A stretch of 64,000 bases of DNA from JAEUIT01 sp044220875 (GTDB lineage: Bacteria; Planctomycetota; Phycisphaerae; Phycisphaerales; SM1A02), in the NCBI GenBank assembly GCA_044220875.1, contig JBGAQH010000006.1, forward strand, positions 186,001-250,000, written 5' to 3'. Positions 17,607 through 26,431 of this stretch are shown one piece after another. The number at the start of each line of letters is the position of its first letter. The stretch's first letter is position 1. The notes under the pieces were generated by a model. That model saw only the letters and a program-made list of their open reading frames with translations. It had not been told where the DNA came from and did no database searches. The translations under genes were made by a program, and so were the position numbers.

Positions 17607-20585
17607 ATGGCGACCCTACGACGTGCCATGTCCCCGCGCGGGATTTCGCTGCTGATCACCCTTGCGACCGGATGGTCGGTCGGCGGGGCGCTTTCCTGCT
17701 TCGCTTCGGGCGTCGACTCGGCGCCGCCCTCGGCGCCCGCCGCGGAGGCCCCTCGGACGGCGGGCAGCGCGGCGCTCCCGACCGACCCCGCCGTGGTCAG
17801 CGGAACGCTCGACAACGGGATGCGCTACGTCGTGCAGCGCCACGCCGTGCCGCCGGGACGGGCGGTCATCTGGGTCCACATGCACACCGGCTCGCTCAAC
17901 GAGACGGAGCGGCAGCGCGGCATCGCCCACTATCTCGAGCACATGGCCTTCAACGGCTCGAAGCACTTCGCCGCGGGCTCGCTGGTGCCGTTCTTCGAGT
18001 CGCTGGGCATGACCTTCGGGCGTGACCAGAACGCCTTCACCAACTTCGACCAGACGACCTTCCAGCTCTCGCTCCCGACGGCCACGGCCGAGACGCTCGG
18101 CAAGGGCATGAGCTTCTTCGCCGACGTGGTCAATGACCTGACCCTTTCGCCGACGGAAATCAACAACGAGCGGCAGATCATCCTGGAGGAGCGCCGTCGC
18201 GGCCTGTCGGCCCGCCAGCGCATCGAGGACGTCCTGAGCGAACGGTTAGCCCCGGGCTCGCTCTACGGCGTGCGATCTCCCATCGGCACCGAGGAGACGA
18301 TCAAGTCGGTGAGCGAGGCCGACTTCCGCGCCTATTACGGCGCGTGGTACGGCGCGTCGAACGCGACGCTCATCGTCGTCGCCGACGCCGAGCCGGCCGA
18401 CGTGGTCAAGGTGATCCGCGAGCAGTTCGGCCCGCTTCCGAAGCGCCCGCGCCCGGCGCCGCAGCCGGTGAACGTGAGGGCCTACGAGAAGTCCTTCGCG
18501 GTCGTCGCGACCGACCCCGAGGTGCGCAGCGAGGACATTCGCATCACGCGGATCGAGCCGGCCCATCCGCCGGTGACGACCGAGGCCCAGCTCCGCGAGG
18601 ATCTCATCGAGCGAATCGGCACCGCGGCCCTCAATCGCCGATTCGGCGAGAAGATCGCGGCCGGCGGGACCAGCTACCAGAGCGCCCGGGCCTCGGTCTC
18701 CGACGATTCCGGCGCGATCCACACCGCGGAACTTTCCTGTCGCCCGATTGCGGGCAAGTGGCGGGCGGCGCTGGACGAGCTCGCCCTCGAATTGCAGCGG
18801 GCCCGCGCCTTCGGCTTCACCCAACGCGAGCTCGACGAGGTTCGCAAGGGCATCGTCTCCGGCGCCGAGCGTGCGGTCGAGACCGAGGCGACGGCGCCGG
18901 CCTCGTCGCTCATCAGCCGCATCAACAACGACGTCGCCGCCGGCGAGCCGGTGATGTCGGCCTCGCAGCGGCTCGCGCTCCTCAAGGGGATGCTCCCGAC
19001 GATCACGCCGGAGGAGGTCACCAGCCACTTCGCTCGGGAGTTCGATCCGAAGGCGGTGGCGTTCGTTGCCGTGCTGCGCACGGGTGACGGCATTCCGACC
19101 GAGGCCGACCTTCTCGCTGCGGGCACCAAGGCCCTCAGCGTCACGCCGACGCGCGAGCAGGAGGTCGCCCACGCGACGCAGCTCATGACCACCGTTCCCG
19201 AAGCGGGCGAAGTGGCGGAAGGCTCCGAGCACGCCGCCAGTAAGGTCTGGTCCGGCTGGCTCACCAACGGCGTCCGCGTCCACCACCGATTCATGGACGA
19301 GCGAAAGAACGAAGTCAGCGTTCAGATCTCGCTCATCGGTGGCGAAATGTTCGAGGACGCCGGCAATCGCGGCATCACCTCGGCGGCGCAGCTCGCCTTC
19401 AGCCGTCCGGCGACGAAGCACCTATCGTCAACCGACATCCGTGACCTCATGAACGGCAAGAAGGTCCAGGCCGGCGGCGGCGGCTTCGGGCGCGGCGGGC
19501 GGGGCGGAGGTCGCGGCGGTCGGGGCGGCGGCGGGGGGGGCGGCGACAGCGTTTCGCTGTCGGTGTCGGGCAGCCCCGAGGAGCTCGAGACCGGATTCCA
19601 GCTCGCGTACCTGCTGCTCACCGAACCGAAGATCGAGGCCGCCTCGTTTGAGCAGTTCATTCGCTCGACGCGCGAGGGGATCGAGGAGTCGCTCACCAAC
19701 CCGTCGGCCGTCGGGGCCCGCGCCGCCAGCAGCGTGATCTATCCCGAGACCGAAGCCCGACTCCGGCCGCTCGAGGTGAGCGATCTTGATCACCTCACCC
19801 TCGCCGGCGCCCAGGCCTGGCTCGAGCGCCTGCTGGCGGAGTCGCCGATCGAGGTCACGATCGTCGGCGACATCGGCCGCGAGCGGGCCGTCGAACTCAC
19901 GGCCGCCTACCTCGGCGCGCTGCCGAAGCGCCCGCGCGTCGATCCGACGACCTACGAGTCGCTCCGTCACGTGAAGCGCCCGGTCGGCCCGCGCGTGGTC
20001 GAGCGCACGATCGACACGCCGACCGAGCAGGCCTATGTCTCGGTCGGGTTCTACGGCGCCGACGAGAGCAACCGCGCCGACGCCCGGGCCCTGAACATGG
20101 CGGCCAGGATCCTCTCGATGCGGATGGTGAAGGAGGTTCGCGAGGAGGCCCAGCTCGTCTACAGCATCAGCGCCAGCTCGCGGGCCGCGACGACCTATCC
20201 CGGCTTCGGCGTCTTCGCCGCCAGCGCCCCGACCGACCCGGCGAAAGCCGCGGCCCTGGTCGAGAAGCTGCATGCCATGTACGACCTCTTCGCCTCCAAG
20301 GGCCCGACCGAGGAGGAGATGACCACGGCGAAGAAGCAGATGGACAACACCTACGCCGAGCAGCTCAAGGACCCCTCCTTCTGGTCGGGACGCGTCGGGC
20401 AAATGACCTTCCGCGGCACGAACCTGGACGATGTCGTGCACGAGGCCGACGCCTATCAGGAGCTCACCGCCAAGCAGGTCATGACGGCCTTCGCGCGGTA
20501 TTGCACGAAGGAGTCCTCGATTCAGGTGGTCGTCAAGCCCGCTGCTGGACATGGCGCCGAGTCGAAGAGCGAGGGCGCGAAGTAG
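17607..20585 (+). CDS. Two-domain M16 family zinc peptidase, exported
   Basis: 992 residues with an AAGGAG ribosome site six bases before the ATG. There is an N-terminal signal sequence, then the catalytic M16 half with the inverted zinc motif HYLEH (His108, His112) and the downstream glutamate region NNERQIILEERR. The second, inactive M16 half runs to the C-terminus (VYSISASSRAATTYPGFG, KKQMDNTYAEQLKD). The length fits pitrilysin-like fused-pair enzymes that degrade peptides in the periplasm. A run of Gly and Arg (RGG-type, about residues 622-645) interrupts the second half, which is unusual. It stands alone between the dockerin-tagged genes and the response regulator. Confidence 0.85.
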   Translation: MATLRRAMSPRGISLLITLATGWSVGGALSCFASGVDSAPPSAPAAEAPRTAGSAALPTDPAVVSGTLDNGMRYVVQRHAVPPGRAVIWVHMHTGSLNETERQRGIAHYLEHMAFNGSKHFAAGSLVPFFESLGMTFGRDQNAFTNFDQTTFQLSLPTATAETLGKGMSFFADVVNDLTLSPTEINNERQIILEERRRGLSARQRIEDVLSERLAPGSLYGVRSPIGTEETIKSVSEADFRAYYGAWYGASNATLIVVADAEPADVVKVIREQFGPLPKRPRPAPQPVNVRAYEKSFAVVATDPEVRSEDIRITRIEPAHPPVTTEAQLREDLIERIGTAALNRRFGEKIAAGGTSYQSARASVSDDSGAIHTAELSCRPIAGKWRAALDELALELQRARAFGFTQRELDEVRKGIVSGAERAVETEATAPASSLISRINNDVAAGEPVMSASQRLALLKGMLPTITPEEVTSHFAREFDPKAVAFVAVLRTGDGIPTEADLLAAGTKALSVTPTREQEVAHATQLMTTVPEAGEVAEGSEHAASKVWSGWLTNGVRVHHRFMDERKNEVSVQISLIGGEMFEDAGNRGITSAAQLAFSRPATKHLSSTDIRDLMNGKKVQAGGGGFGRGGRGGGRGGRGGGGGGGDSVSLSVSGSPEELETGFQLAYLLLTEPKIEAASFEQFIRSTREGIEESLTNPSAVGARAASSVIYPETEARLRPLEVSDLDHLTLAGAQAWLERLLAESPIEVTIVGDIGRERAVELTAAYLGALPKRPRVDPTTYESLRHVKRPVGPRVVERTIDTPTEQAYVSVGFYGADESNRADARALNMAARILSMRMVKEVREEAQLVYSISASSRAATTYPGFGVFAASAPTDPAKAAALVEKLHAMYDLFASKGPTEEEMTTAKKQMDNTYAEQLKDPSFWSGRVGQMTFRGTNLDDVVHEADAYQELTAKQVMTAFARYCTKESSIQVVVKPAAGHGAESKSEGAK

Positions 20586-20632
20586 CCTCGGGCGACGGAC
20601 GGGCTCGCCCCGCGATAGGGCATTCGGTTCGG

Positions 20633-20664
20633 ACACGGCACCGCTCGCAGGCGGTGCCGTGTCG
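20633..20664 (+). terminator. Hairpin after the M16 peptidase gene
   Basis: A perfect 12-bp stem (GACACGGCACCG / CGGTGCCGTGTC) with an 8-nt loop lies 48 nt after the stop codon and 17 nt before the next start. There is no U-run, so it may be a pause or Rho-assisted terminator, or part of the leader of the response-regulator gene. Confidence 0.5.
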
Positions 20665-20681
20665 TAGACTGCCCGGACCTT

Positions 20682-22088
20682 ATGAGCAACGGGAACGCCA
20701 ACGGCAAGACGATTCTGGTGGTCGAGGACGAGCGCGTCCTCCGGGAGTCCCTCGCCGGACTTCTCGAGCCCGAGGGCTATCGGGTCATGCAGGCCGAGAA
20801 CGGCGCGAAGGCCCGCGAGATCGTCATCGGGCAGCCGCTCGATCTCGTGCTCACCGACGTGCGCATGCCCGAGATGGACGGGCTCACCTTCCTCAGTCAC
20901 CTTCGCCAGATCGCGCCGGAGACGCCGGTCATCGTGATGACCGCGTTCGGAACCGTCGACAACGCGGTGCAGGCGATGCGTTCGGGAGCGTGGGACTACC
21001 TCCTCAAGCCGGTGCAGTTCGAGGATCTCCTCACCAAGATCGAGCGGGCGATCGAGTTCGGCTCGCTCTCCCGCAACCAGCGGGTCATCACCGAGCAGCT
21101 TGCCGAGGGGGGCTCGTTCCAGAACATCGTGAGCGAGTCGCCGGTGATGAAGCGGCTCTTCGAACAGGTCGGCAAGCTCTCCGCGGTGAAGAGCAGCGTC
21201 CTCATCGTCGGCGAGTCGGGAACGGGCAAGGAGCTTTTCGCGCGGGCGATCCACTACAACGGCCCGACGCGCACCAAGCCCTTCGTCGCCGTGAACTGCG
21301 GCGCGATTCCCGAGAGCCTCATCGAGTCGGAGCTCTTCGGCCACCGCAAGGGCTCCTTCACCGGCGCGATGCGCGACAAGACCGGCTACTTCGAGGCCGC
21401 CAACGGCGGCACGCTCTTCCTCGACGAGGTCTCGACGCTGCCCAAGAACGTGCAGGCCACGCTCCTCCGCGTGCTCGAGGATCGCACCGTGGTGCCCGTC
21501 GGCGACACGAGGCCGCGGCCCGTGGACGTGCGCGTCGTCGCGGCGAGCAACGTCGATCTCGAGGACCTCGTCCGCAAGGGCGACTTCCGCGAGGATCTGC
21601 TCTTCCGCCTCAACGTCGTCAAGCTCCTGCTGCCGCCGCTGCGGCAGCGGCAGGGGGACATCCCGCTCCTTGTCCATCACTTCCTCGCCCGCTTCTCCGC
21701 GGAGATGACCCGCGAGGTGAAGGGGATCTCGAACGGGGCAATGCGGGCGCTCCTCGACCACGAGTGGCGCGGCAACGTGCGCGAGCTCAAGAACATCATC
21801 GAGCGGGCGGTCATCTTCGCCGACGGCCGCGAGATCCGCGTCGAGGACCTGCCCTTCGGCGGCGAGCGCAGCAACGACGACTCGGGCGAGGACCTCAAGG
21901 AGTCGCTGCGTCAGTTCGAGCGGCAGCACATCCTGCACAGCCTCCGGCGCCACAACTGGGACAAGGTCGAGACGGCGGAGCACCTGGGCATCGGCGTCTC
22001 GAGCCTCTATCGCAAGATGGACGAGCTCGGCATTCCGAAGAACCCCGAGGATGGCGCGGGACCGGCGACCGGCGCCGGACGCGCGTGA
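20682..22088 (+). CDS. NtrC-family sigma-54-dependent response regulator
   Basis: 468 residues in the classical three-part order. The receiver domain has acidic residues VVEDE, phospho-acceptor Asp59 in VLTDVRMPEMDG, and conserved Lys in LLKPV. The AAA+ domain has Walker A GESGTGKELFA, GSFTGA as the sigma-54 contact loop (the usual GAFTGA with Ala to Ser) and Walker B GGTLFLDEV. The C-terminal Fis-type helix-turn-helix is NWDKVETAEHLGIGVSSLYRKM. It should activate sigma-54 promoters when phosphorylated. No sensor kinase is adjacent; the nearest sensor genes are at 30469-33249. Sigma-54-like promoters upstream of cytochrome and ccm genes make those its plausible targets, by inference only. Confidence 0.92.
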   Translation: MSNGNANGKTILVVEDERVLRESLAGLLEPEGYRVMQAENGAKAREIVIGQPLDLVLTDVRMPEMDGLTFLSHLRQIAPETPVIVMTAFGTVDNAVQAMRSGAWDYLLKPVQFEDLLTKIERAIEFGSLSRNQRVITEQLAEGGSFQNIVSESPVMKRLFEQVGKLSAVKSSVLIVGESGTGKELFARAIHYNGPTRTKPFVAVNCGAIPESLIESELFGHRKGSFTGAMRDKTGYFEAANGGTLFLDEVSTLPKNVQATLLRVLEDRTVVPVGDTRPRPVDVRVVAASNVDLEDLVRKGDFREDLLFRLNVVKLLLPPLRQRQGDIPLLVHHFLARFSAEMTREVKGISNGAMRALLDHEWRGNVRELKNIIERAVIFADGREIRVEDLPFGGERSNDDSGEDLKESLRQFERQHILHSLRRHNWDKVETAEHLGIGVSSLYRKMDELGIPKNPEDGAGPATGAGRA

Positions 22089-22109
22089 CGGCCGAGCCCG
22101 TCGCGAGGC

Positions 22110-22595
22110 TTACGCCGCGCCGGGCGCGACCTCGTCGGCGGCGGCGCAGAGGATCTCGTAGTAGGCCTCGGCCGCAAGGCCAAAGAGCGCAGCGCCGAAC
22201 GCCTCGCAGTCATCGGCCGCGGCGATCTCGCCGTAGTTGACGCTGGGCAGGTGATAGGCGGCGAGCAGCGGCCAGAGGTGCGGGCGGCGCTCGAATGCCG
22301 GATGCACCAGGAGGACGAACCCCTCCGAGGGATGTTCGCCGCAGGGCATGGCAAAGGCGAACTCGCCCGGCTCGAGCCCCGCCGCGTCGAAGCGGATTGC
22401 CGTCGGGTAGCGGACGATCGAGCGATCGCCGAGCATGCGGAGGAACGAGTCCGGAGCGATGCTCGGCCCAAAGCGGCTGCGGGCCAGGAGCGCCCGCTCG
22501 ATCGCATGATCACGGAGGAAGCGCTGCGCCTCGGCCGCGTCGCACGCGACGTCGGCCGGAGGGCAGCGAAGCTCGTCGCCCGCGGGCGCGGTCAT
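22110..22595 (-). CDS. Conserved hypothetical protein, last gene of the HAO-like operon
   Basis: 161 residues starting MTAPAGDELRCPPADVACDA. The ATG overlaps the stop of the octahaem cytochrome gene (ATGA at 22592-22595), which fixes the start and places it in the same transcript. There is no signal peptide or membrane segment, so it is probably cytoplasmic. It is Ala- and Leu-rich with a mid-region YPTAIRFDAAGLEPGEFAFA. I recognise no family. Its position suggests a role in assembly or regulation of the HAO-like complex. Confidence 0.6.
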   Translation of the reverse strand: MTAPAGDELRCPPADVACDAAEAQRFLRDHAIERALLARSRFGPSIAPDSFLRMLGDRSIVRYPTAIRFDAAGLEPGEFAFAMPCGEHPSEGFVLLVHPAFERRPHLWPLLAAYHLPSVNYGEIAAADDCEAFGAALFGLAAEAYYEILCAAADEVAPGAA

Positions 22596-24070
22596 TGGGC
22601 CTTCTTCTCGTAGCGGGCCTTGAACTCCTCGGCGGACTTCTTGCGTGACGCGGCCTCGGAGGGATCCATCTTGCCCACGTACCACTTGTGCTCCTCGCTT
22701 GAGAGCGTCTCCTCGAGCTTCGCGGAGAGGGCCAGTACGCCCTTCACCTTCTCCGGATCGGCGCTCGACCGGTTGTCCTCGATGAGCCGCCGCAGTTCGG
22801 GGACGAACTCGGAGTAGAAGCGCTTGGCGATCTCGTAGGTGCCGAGCCAGTGGGTGAAGTCGGCGCCCATCATCGACGCGCCGTGGCGGGCGCGGCGACC
22901 CTCGTGGTGCCAGAGTTCGTAGTAGGACCAGTCGAGCTTGTTCGAGAACTGCACCGGGCTGAGGAGCGGCTGGGCCAGCGTGTAGAGATCCTTCGCGGGC
23001 TTGCCGAACTTCTGGTTGTACATCTCGATGAGCGAGTCGTACTGCGTGTAGAAGTTGTCGACCCAGTGCTGGTCATGGCAGCTCAGGCAGACCTGCTGCA
23101 TGTTCGTGCGCCGCTGCTGCCAGGGAATCTGCGAGCCGGGCAGGCTCATCCGGGCGTCGGCGACGTCGGGTCGCACCGAGATCTCGGGACGGTTGTTCCA
23201 TGAGATGCGCAGGCCGACGTCGTGCGTCACCGGCATCTTCTTCGTCGCCGACATGTGGCAGGTCGCGCAGGTCGGGGCGGCGAAGTAGTCTTCGCCGGCG
23301 ATCCACTTGTTGTTGCCCAGGTTCATCTTGTCGAGGTTGGCGTAGAAGTTGATGCCGTGCTTCGACTCCTCGTAGATCTCCTTCTGGGGGTGATCGGGGC
23401 CGAGGTGGCACTTGCCGCAGGTCGCCGGATGCCGGGCCTGCTCGACGCTGAAGGTGTGGCGGGCGTGGCAGGAGTTGCACGAGCCCTGCGAGCCGTCGGG
23501 GTTGATGCGGCCGATGCCGCTGTTGGGCCAGGTTGCCGGATCGAGCTTGCCGTCGGCGAGGACCTTGACCTCGGAGCCATGGCACTGCCAGCAGCCCGAT
23601 ACGGCCGAGGCCGCGACGCCGTCGGGGAAGCCCGAGGTCTTCATGCTGCGACAGCCCTCGACGACCTCGGCGAGCACGTTGTCGATCGAGCCCAGGATCC
23701 GCGCGGCCTGCGAGTGCCGCGACGCGGTGAATTCCTCGACGGCCTTCGCGTGGCAGCGGGCGCAGTCCTTGGGCGTCACGAGGTTGGCGATGAGCTGGCC
23801 GTAGTGCGTGTAGGCGTCGGGCTCGCCGGGATTCGCGGCGTGGCATTCGAAGCAGGCCACGTTCGCCCGGAAGTGCTTGCTCGCGCCCCATTGCTCATAG
23901 AGGCCGGGGCTCCGGTCCTTGTGACAGGCGACGCACTGCTTGCTCTGCTCGGAGATCTCCTTCGGGCCGAAGAGCTGGCCGAAGGAAGCGGAGCTGATGC
24001 ACGCGATCGCGACCGTGGCAAGCGCGGCCGATGCAATTCTGATGGAAGCGAAGCGGAGATGCGTCTTCAT
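22592..24070 (-). CDS. Octahaem cytochrome c of the hydroxylamine oxidoreductase (HAO) family
   Basis: 492 residues with a signal peptide (MKTHLRFASIRIASAALATV ... ASFGQ) and eight CXXCH sites: CVACH, CFECH, CARCH, CWQCH, CNSCH, CGKCH, CATCH, CLSCH. Around them are HAO-family landmarks: GCWQCHGS at haem 4 (the active-site haem in this family), WPNSGIGRINPDGS, CGKCHLGPDHPQKEIYEESK, and LWHHEGRRARHG after haem 8. HAO oxidises hydroxylamine; relatives without the tyrosine crosslink reduce nitrite or hydroxylamine. Which applies depends on a tyrosine near the C-terminus that I cannot place with certainty. The start at 24070 lies 1 nt after the NrfD-like stop. The DsrO/NrfD partners point to exchange with the quinone pool. 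Confidence 0.88.
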   Translation of the reverse strand: MKTHLRFASIRIASAALATVAIACISSASFGQLFGPKEISEQSKQCVACHKDRSPGLYEQWGASKHFRANVACFECHAANPGEPDAYTHYGQLIANLVTPKDCARCHAKAVEEFTASRHSQAARILGSIDNVLAEVVEGCRSMKTSGFPDGVAASAVSGCWQCHGSEVKVLADGKLDPATWPNSGIGRINPDGSQGSCNSCHARHTFSVEQARHPATCGKCHLGPDHPQKEIYEESKHGINFYANLDKMNLGNNKWIAGEDYFAAPTCATCHMSATKKMPVTHDVGLRISWNNRPEISVRPDVADARMSLPGSQIPWQQRRTNMQQVCLSCHDQHWVDNFYTQYDSLIEMYNQKFGKPAKDLYTLAQPLLSPVQFSNKLDWSYYELWHHEGRRARHGASMMGADFTHWLGTYEIAKRFYSEFVPELRRLIEDNRSSADPEKVKGVLALSAKLEETLSSEEHKWYVGKMDPSEAASRKKSAEEFKARYEKKAQ

Positions 24071-24071
24071 G

Positions 24072-25331
24072 TCAGTGGGCTCCGTCATGCCCCGCGACCG
24101 AGGCGATGGGCGTTGGGGGTGTGGTGGGGTCGTAGGGGCGGTCGTACGTGAGCTGACCGGAAAGGACAGGCACCGTGACGCGGACGAGGATCGTGTACAC
24201 GAGCAGGCCGAAGGACCAGATGCCGAGCGAGACGAGGGACTCGTTGAGCGTGGGGCCGTACTCAACGACTTCGCCCAGCGGCGTCGGAATGAAGGCCGGG
24301 ACGATGAGCCCCATGCCCTTCTCGATCCAGACGCCGGCGATGAGGAGGATGCAGGCGAGGTTCAGGAACCGCATGCTGCGCGAGAGCGGCAGGTAGAGGA
24401 TGAGGAGCGCGAGCAGGTTCAGCGAGACCGCGGTCCAGATCCAGCCGACGAGCCCATGCCGACCCTCGAGCCCGAAGAAGAGGTAGCGGGCGGAGGCGAC
24501 GTGGGCCGAGTCGGTGTAGAACTCGGTGAAGATCTCCGAGCCGAGCAGGAACATGTTGATGGTCATCGCGACCGTCACGATGTTCCTCAGGGTGAGAAGC
24601 GCCTTCGACGGAACGTCGTAGCAGGTGGTGGCCCGGATCACCTGGAGCGTCAGGATGAGGAACGCCGGACCGGCCGCGAAGGCGGAGGCGAGGAAGCGCG
24701 GGGCGATGACCGCCGAGTTCCAGAAGGGCCGACCGCCGAGACCGCTGTAGAGGAACGCGGTGACGGTGTGGATGCTGATCGCCCACACGATCGCCAGGAA
24801 GACGAAGGGAATGTAGAAGGCCTTGCTCGGCTTGCGGCGCTGGTACGCGCAGTAGATGAGGTAGCCGCAGATGTGCAGGTTGAGGACGAAGTACCCGTTG
24901 AGGACGATCACGTCCCAGGTCAGCATCGAGATCGGGAAGTTGAATCGCAGCATCAGGTGATGGAAGCGATCGGGCCGTCCCAGATCGACGGTGACGAAGA
25001 GGAGCGCCATGAGGATCGCCGCGACGGCGAAGAGCTCGCCGAAGATCACCAGGTCGTGGAGTTCCTCGTTGCGGTAGATGTAGACCGGAATGACCAGCAT
25101 CACCGCCGCCGCGGCCATGCCGACGAGGTAGGTGAAGTTGGCGATGTAGAGCCCCCACGAGACCTGGTCGGTCATGCCCGTCGTGGCCAGCCCGAAGACG
25201 AACTGCCGGCAGTAGGAGTTGAGACCGAGAAGGGCAAGGACGCTCAGGGCGAGCATCCAGAGGTAATAGCGCCAATCGCCGACGAAGCTCAGGCGGAAGC
25301 AGCGGACGAGAAAGACCAGGTACATCCTCAC
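24072..25331 (-). CDS. NrfD/DsrP-type polytopic quinone-interacting membrane subunit
   Basis: 419 residues with about ten hydrophobic helices, starting MRMYLVFLVRCFRLSFVGDW. The motif WIEKGMGLIVPAFIPTPLGE near the C-terminus is typical of the DsrP/HmcC/ActC branch of the NrfD family. These subunits bind quinol in the membrane and pass electrons to a periplasmic ferredoxin-like partner, here the adjacent upstream gene (overlap 25328-25331). The partner's Tat signal, and the octahaem cytochrome just downstream, suggest a membrane complex joining quinones to the HAO-like enzyme. Confidence 0.85.
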   Translation of the reverse strand: MRMYLVFLVRCFRLSFVGDWRYYLWMLALSVLALLGLNSYCRQFVFGLATTGMTDQVSWGLYIANFTYLVGMAAAAVMLVIPVYIYRNEELHDLVIFGELFAVAAILMALLFVTVDLGRPDRFHHLMLRFNFPISMLTWDVIVLNGYFVLNLHICGYLIYCAYQRRKPSKAFYIPFVFLAIVWAISIHTVTAFLYSGLGGRPFWNSAVIAPRFLASAFAAGPAFLILTLQVIRATTCYDVPSKALLTLRNIVTVAMTINMFLLGSEIFTEFYTDSAHVASARYLFFGLEGRHGLVGWIWTAVSLNLLALLILYLPLSRSMRFLNLACILLIAGVWIEKGMGLIVPAFIPTPLGEVVEYGPTLNESLVSLGIWSFGLLVYTILVRVTVPVLSGQLTYDRPYDPTTPPTPIASVAGHDGAH

Positions 25332-26431
25332 GGTCTCGCCTCCGGTCCGGGGGAGGTGGCCAGCGGCGGCAGCTCGGGCGTCGCCGAGGAGGCGGCGTCG
25401 GAGGAGTGGAGGTTGGCGCTCGGGTAGCGCTCGTCGAAGTAATAGAAGAAGCGTGGCAGCGTGCCGACCTCTTCCTTCAGGACGAAGACGCGCTTCGTGC
25501 GGAGGATCTGCGAGACCTCGCTCGTTGGGTCGAGGACATTGCCGAACTTGCGGGCGCCGGTGGGGCAGACCTCAAGGCATGCGGGCAGCCGGCCCTCGCG
25601 CGTTCGATGCAGGCAGAAGTGGCACTTCTCCATGACGCCGCGCGGTCGCGGGCGATTGGAGAGGTAGGACATCTCCGGGTTGAGCTCCTCGGCCGGAAGA
25701 TTCGGCTCGGCGAAGTTGAATCGACGAGCCCAGTAGGGACACGCCGCTTCGCAGTACCGGCACCCGATGCACCAGTCGTAGTCGATCACGACCACGCCGT
25801 CGGGTTCCTTCCACGTCGCCTCGACCGGGCAGACCTTCACGCAGGGCGGGTTGGCGCACTGGTGGCACTGGATCGGCATGTAGAAGTGGTCGGCGTCGGG
25901 GACCTTCGGCCGCTCGTAGTGATGGTTGCCCTTCTCAAGATCCAGCGTGCCGCGCGGCATCTCGACCACGCGGATGTACTGGATCTGCGGCGAGCGGCTT
26001 TGGTTGTTCTCGGCGACGCAGGCGTAGACGCACTTGCGGCAGCCGATGCAGCGGCTGAGGTTCAGGGCGTAGGCGAACTCGACGCCGGCCTGCGGCTTGA
26101 TGTCGCGGATGTGCGGCCGAACGTGATAGCGCTTCTCGACCGCGGCGCGAATGCGCTCGAGCGCCGCCTCCATCTCCTCCGGCGTCATTTCCTTGTAGTG
26201 CTTCTGGAGGAACTGCTCGGGGCTGGCGATGTCCTCGGCCTTGAGATTTCGAAGCGGGCTCAGCGCGGCGGCGAAGGCCGCAAGTCCGCCGGCGCCGGCG
26301 ACGGCGGTGCGCAGGAAATTGCGACGCGTCGTCGGAGCTCCGGAGTGCGGCGAGCGATATACGTCGGCGGAGGGACCATCCCAGATGCGAACGCCTCCTC
26401 CGGGCCCCTTGGGTTCGTTGCGCCCGCTCAT
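25328..26431 (-). CDS. Periplasmic ferredoxin-type iron-sulfur subunit (DsrO/HmcB/NrfC-like)
   Basis: 367 residues. A Tat signal lies at residues ~35-60 (TTRRNFLRTAVAGAGG). Four cysteine clusters follow: CIGCRKCVYAC, CHQCANPPCVKVC, CIGCRYCEAAC and CHFC...CLEVC. These predict up to four 4Fe-4S centres, as in DsrO and HmcB. It would relay electrons between the NrfD-like membrane subunit encoded next and the cytochromes. It overlaps the tetrahaem gene upstream (ATGA at 26428-26431) and the NrfD-like gene downstream. The C-terminal tail is Pro/Ser-rich without motif. Confidence 0.88.
   Translation of the reverse strand: MSGRNEPKGPGGGVRIWDGPSADVYRSPHSGAPTTRRNFLRTAVAGAGGLAAFAAALSPLRNLKAEDIASPEQFLQKHYKEMTPEEMEAALERIRAAVEKRYHVRPHIRDIKPQAGVEFAYALNLSRCIGCRKCVYACVAENNQSRSPQIQYIRVVEMPRGTLDLEKGNHHYERPKVPDADHFYMPIQCHQCANPPCVKVCPVEATWKEPDGVVVIDYDWCIGCRYCEAACPYWARRFNFAEPNLPAEELNPEMSYLSNRPRPRGVMEKCHFCLHRTREGRLPACLEVCPTGARKFGNVLDPTSEVSQILRTKRVFVLKEEVGTLPRFFYYFDERYPSANLHSSDAASSATPELPPLATSPGPEARP

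Noticed and set aside
19428..21983. Long minus-strand open frame across the M16 peptidase and response-regulator genes
   Set aside because: Spans two well-supported plus-strand genes and the gap between them; no ribosome site or recognisable domain.
24072..26431. Assignment of the membrane module to the dissimilatory sulfite reductase complex (DsrMKJOP)
   Set aside because: No dsrM, dsrK, dsrJ or dsrAB is present; only the DsrO/DsrP-like pair is seen, tied to an HAO-family cytochrome.
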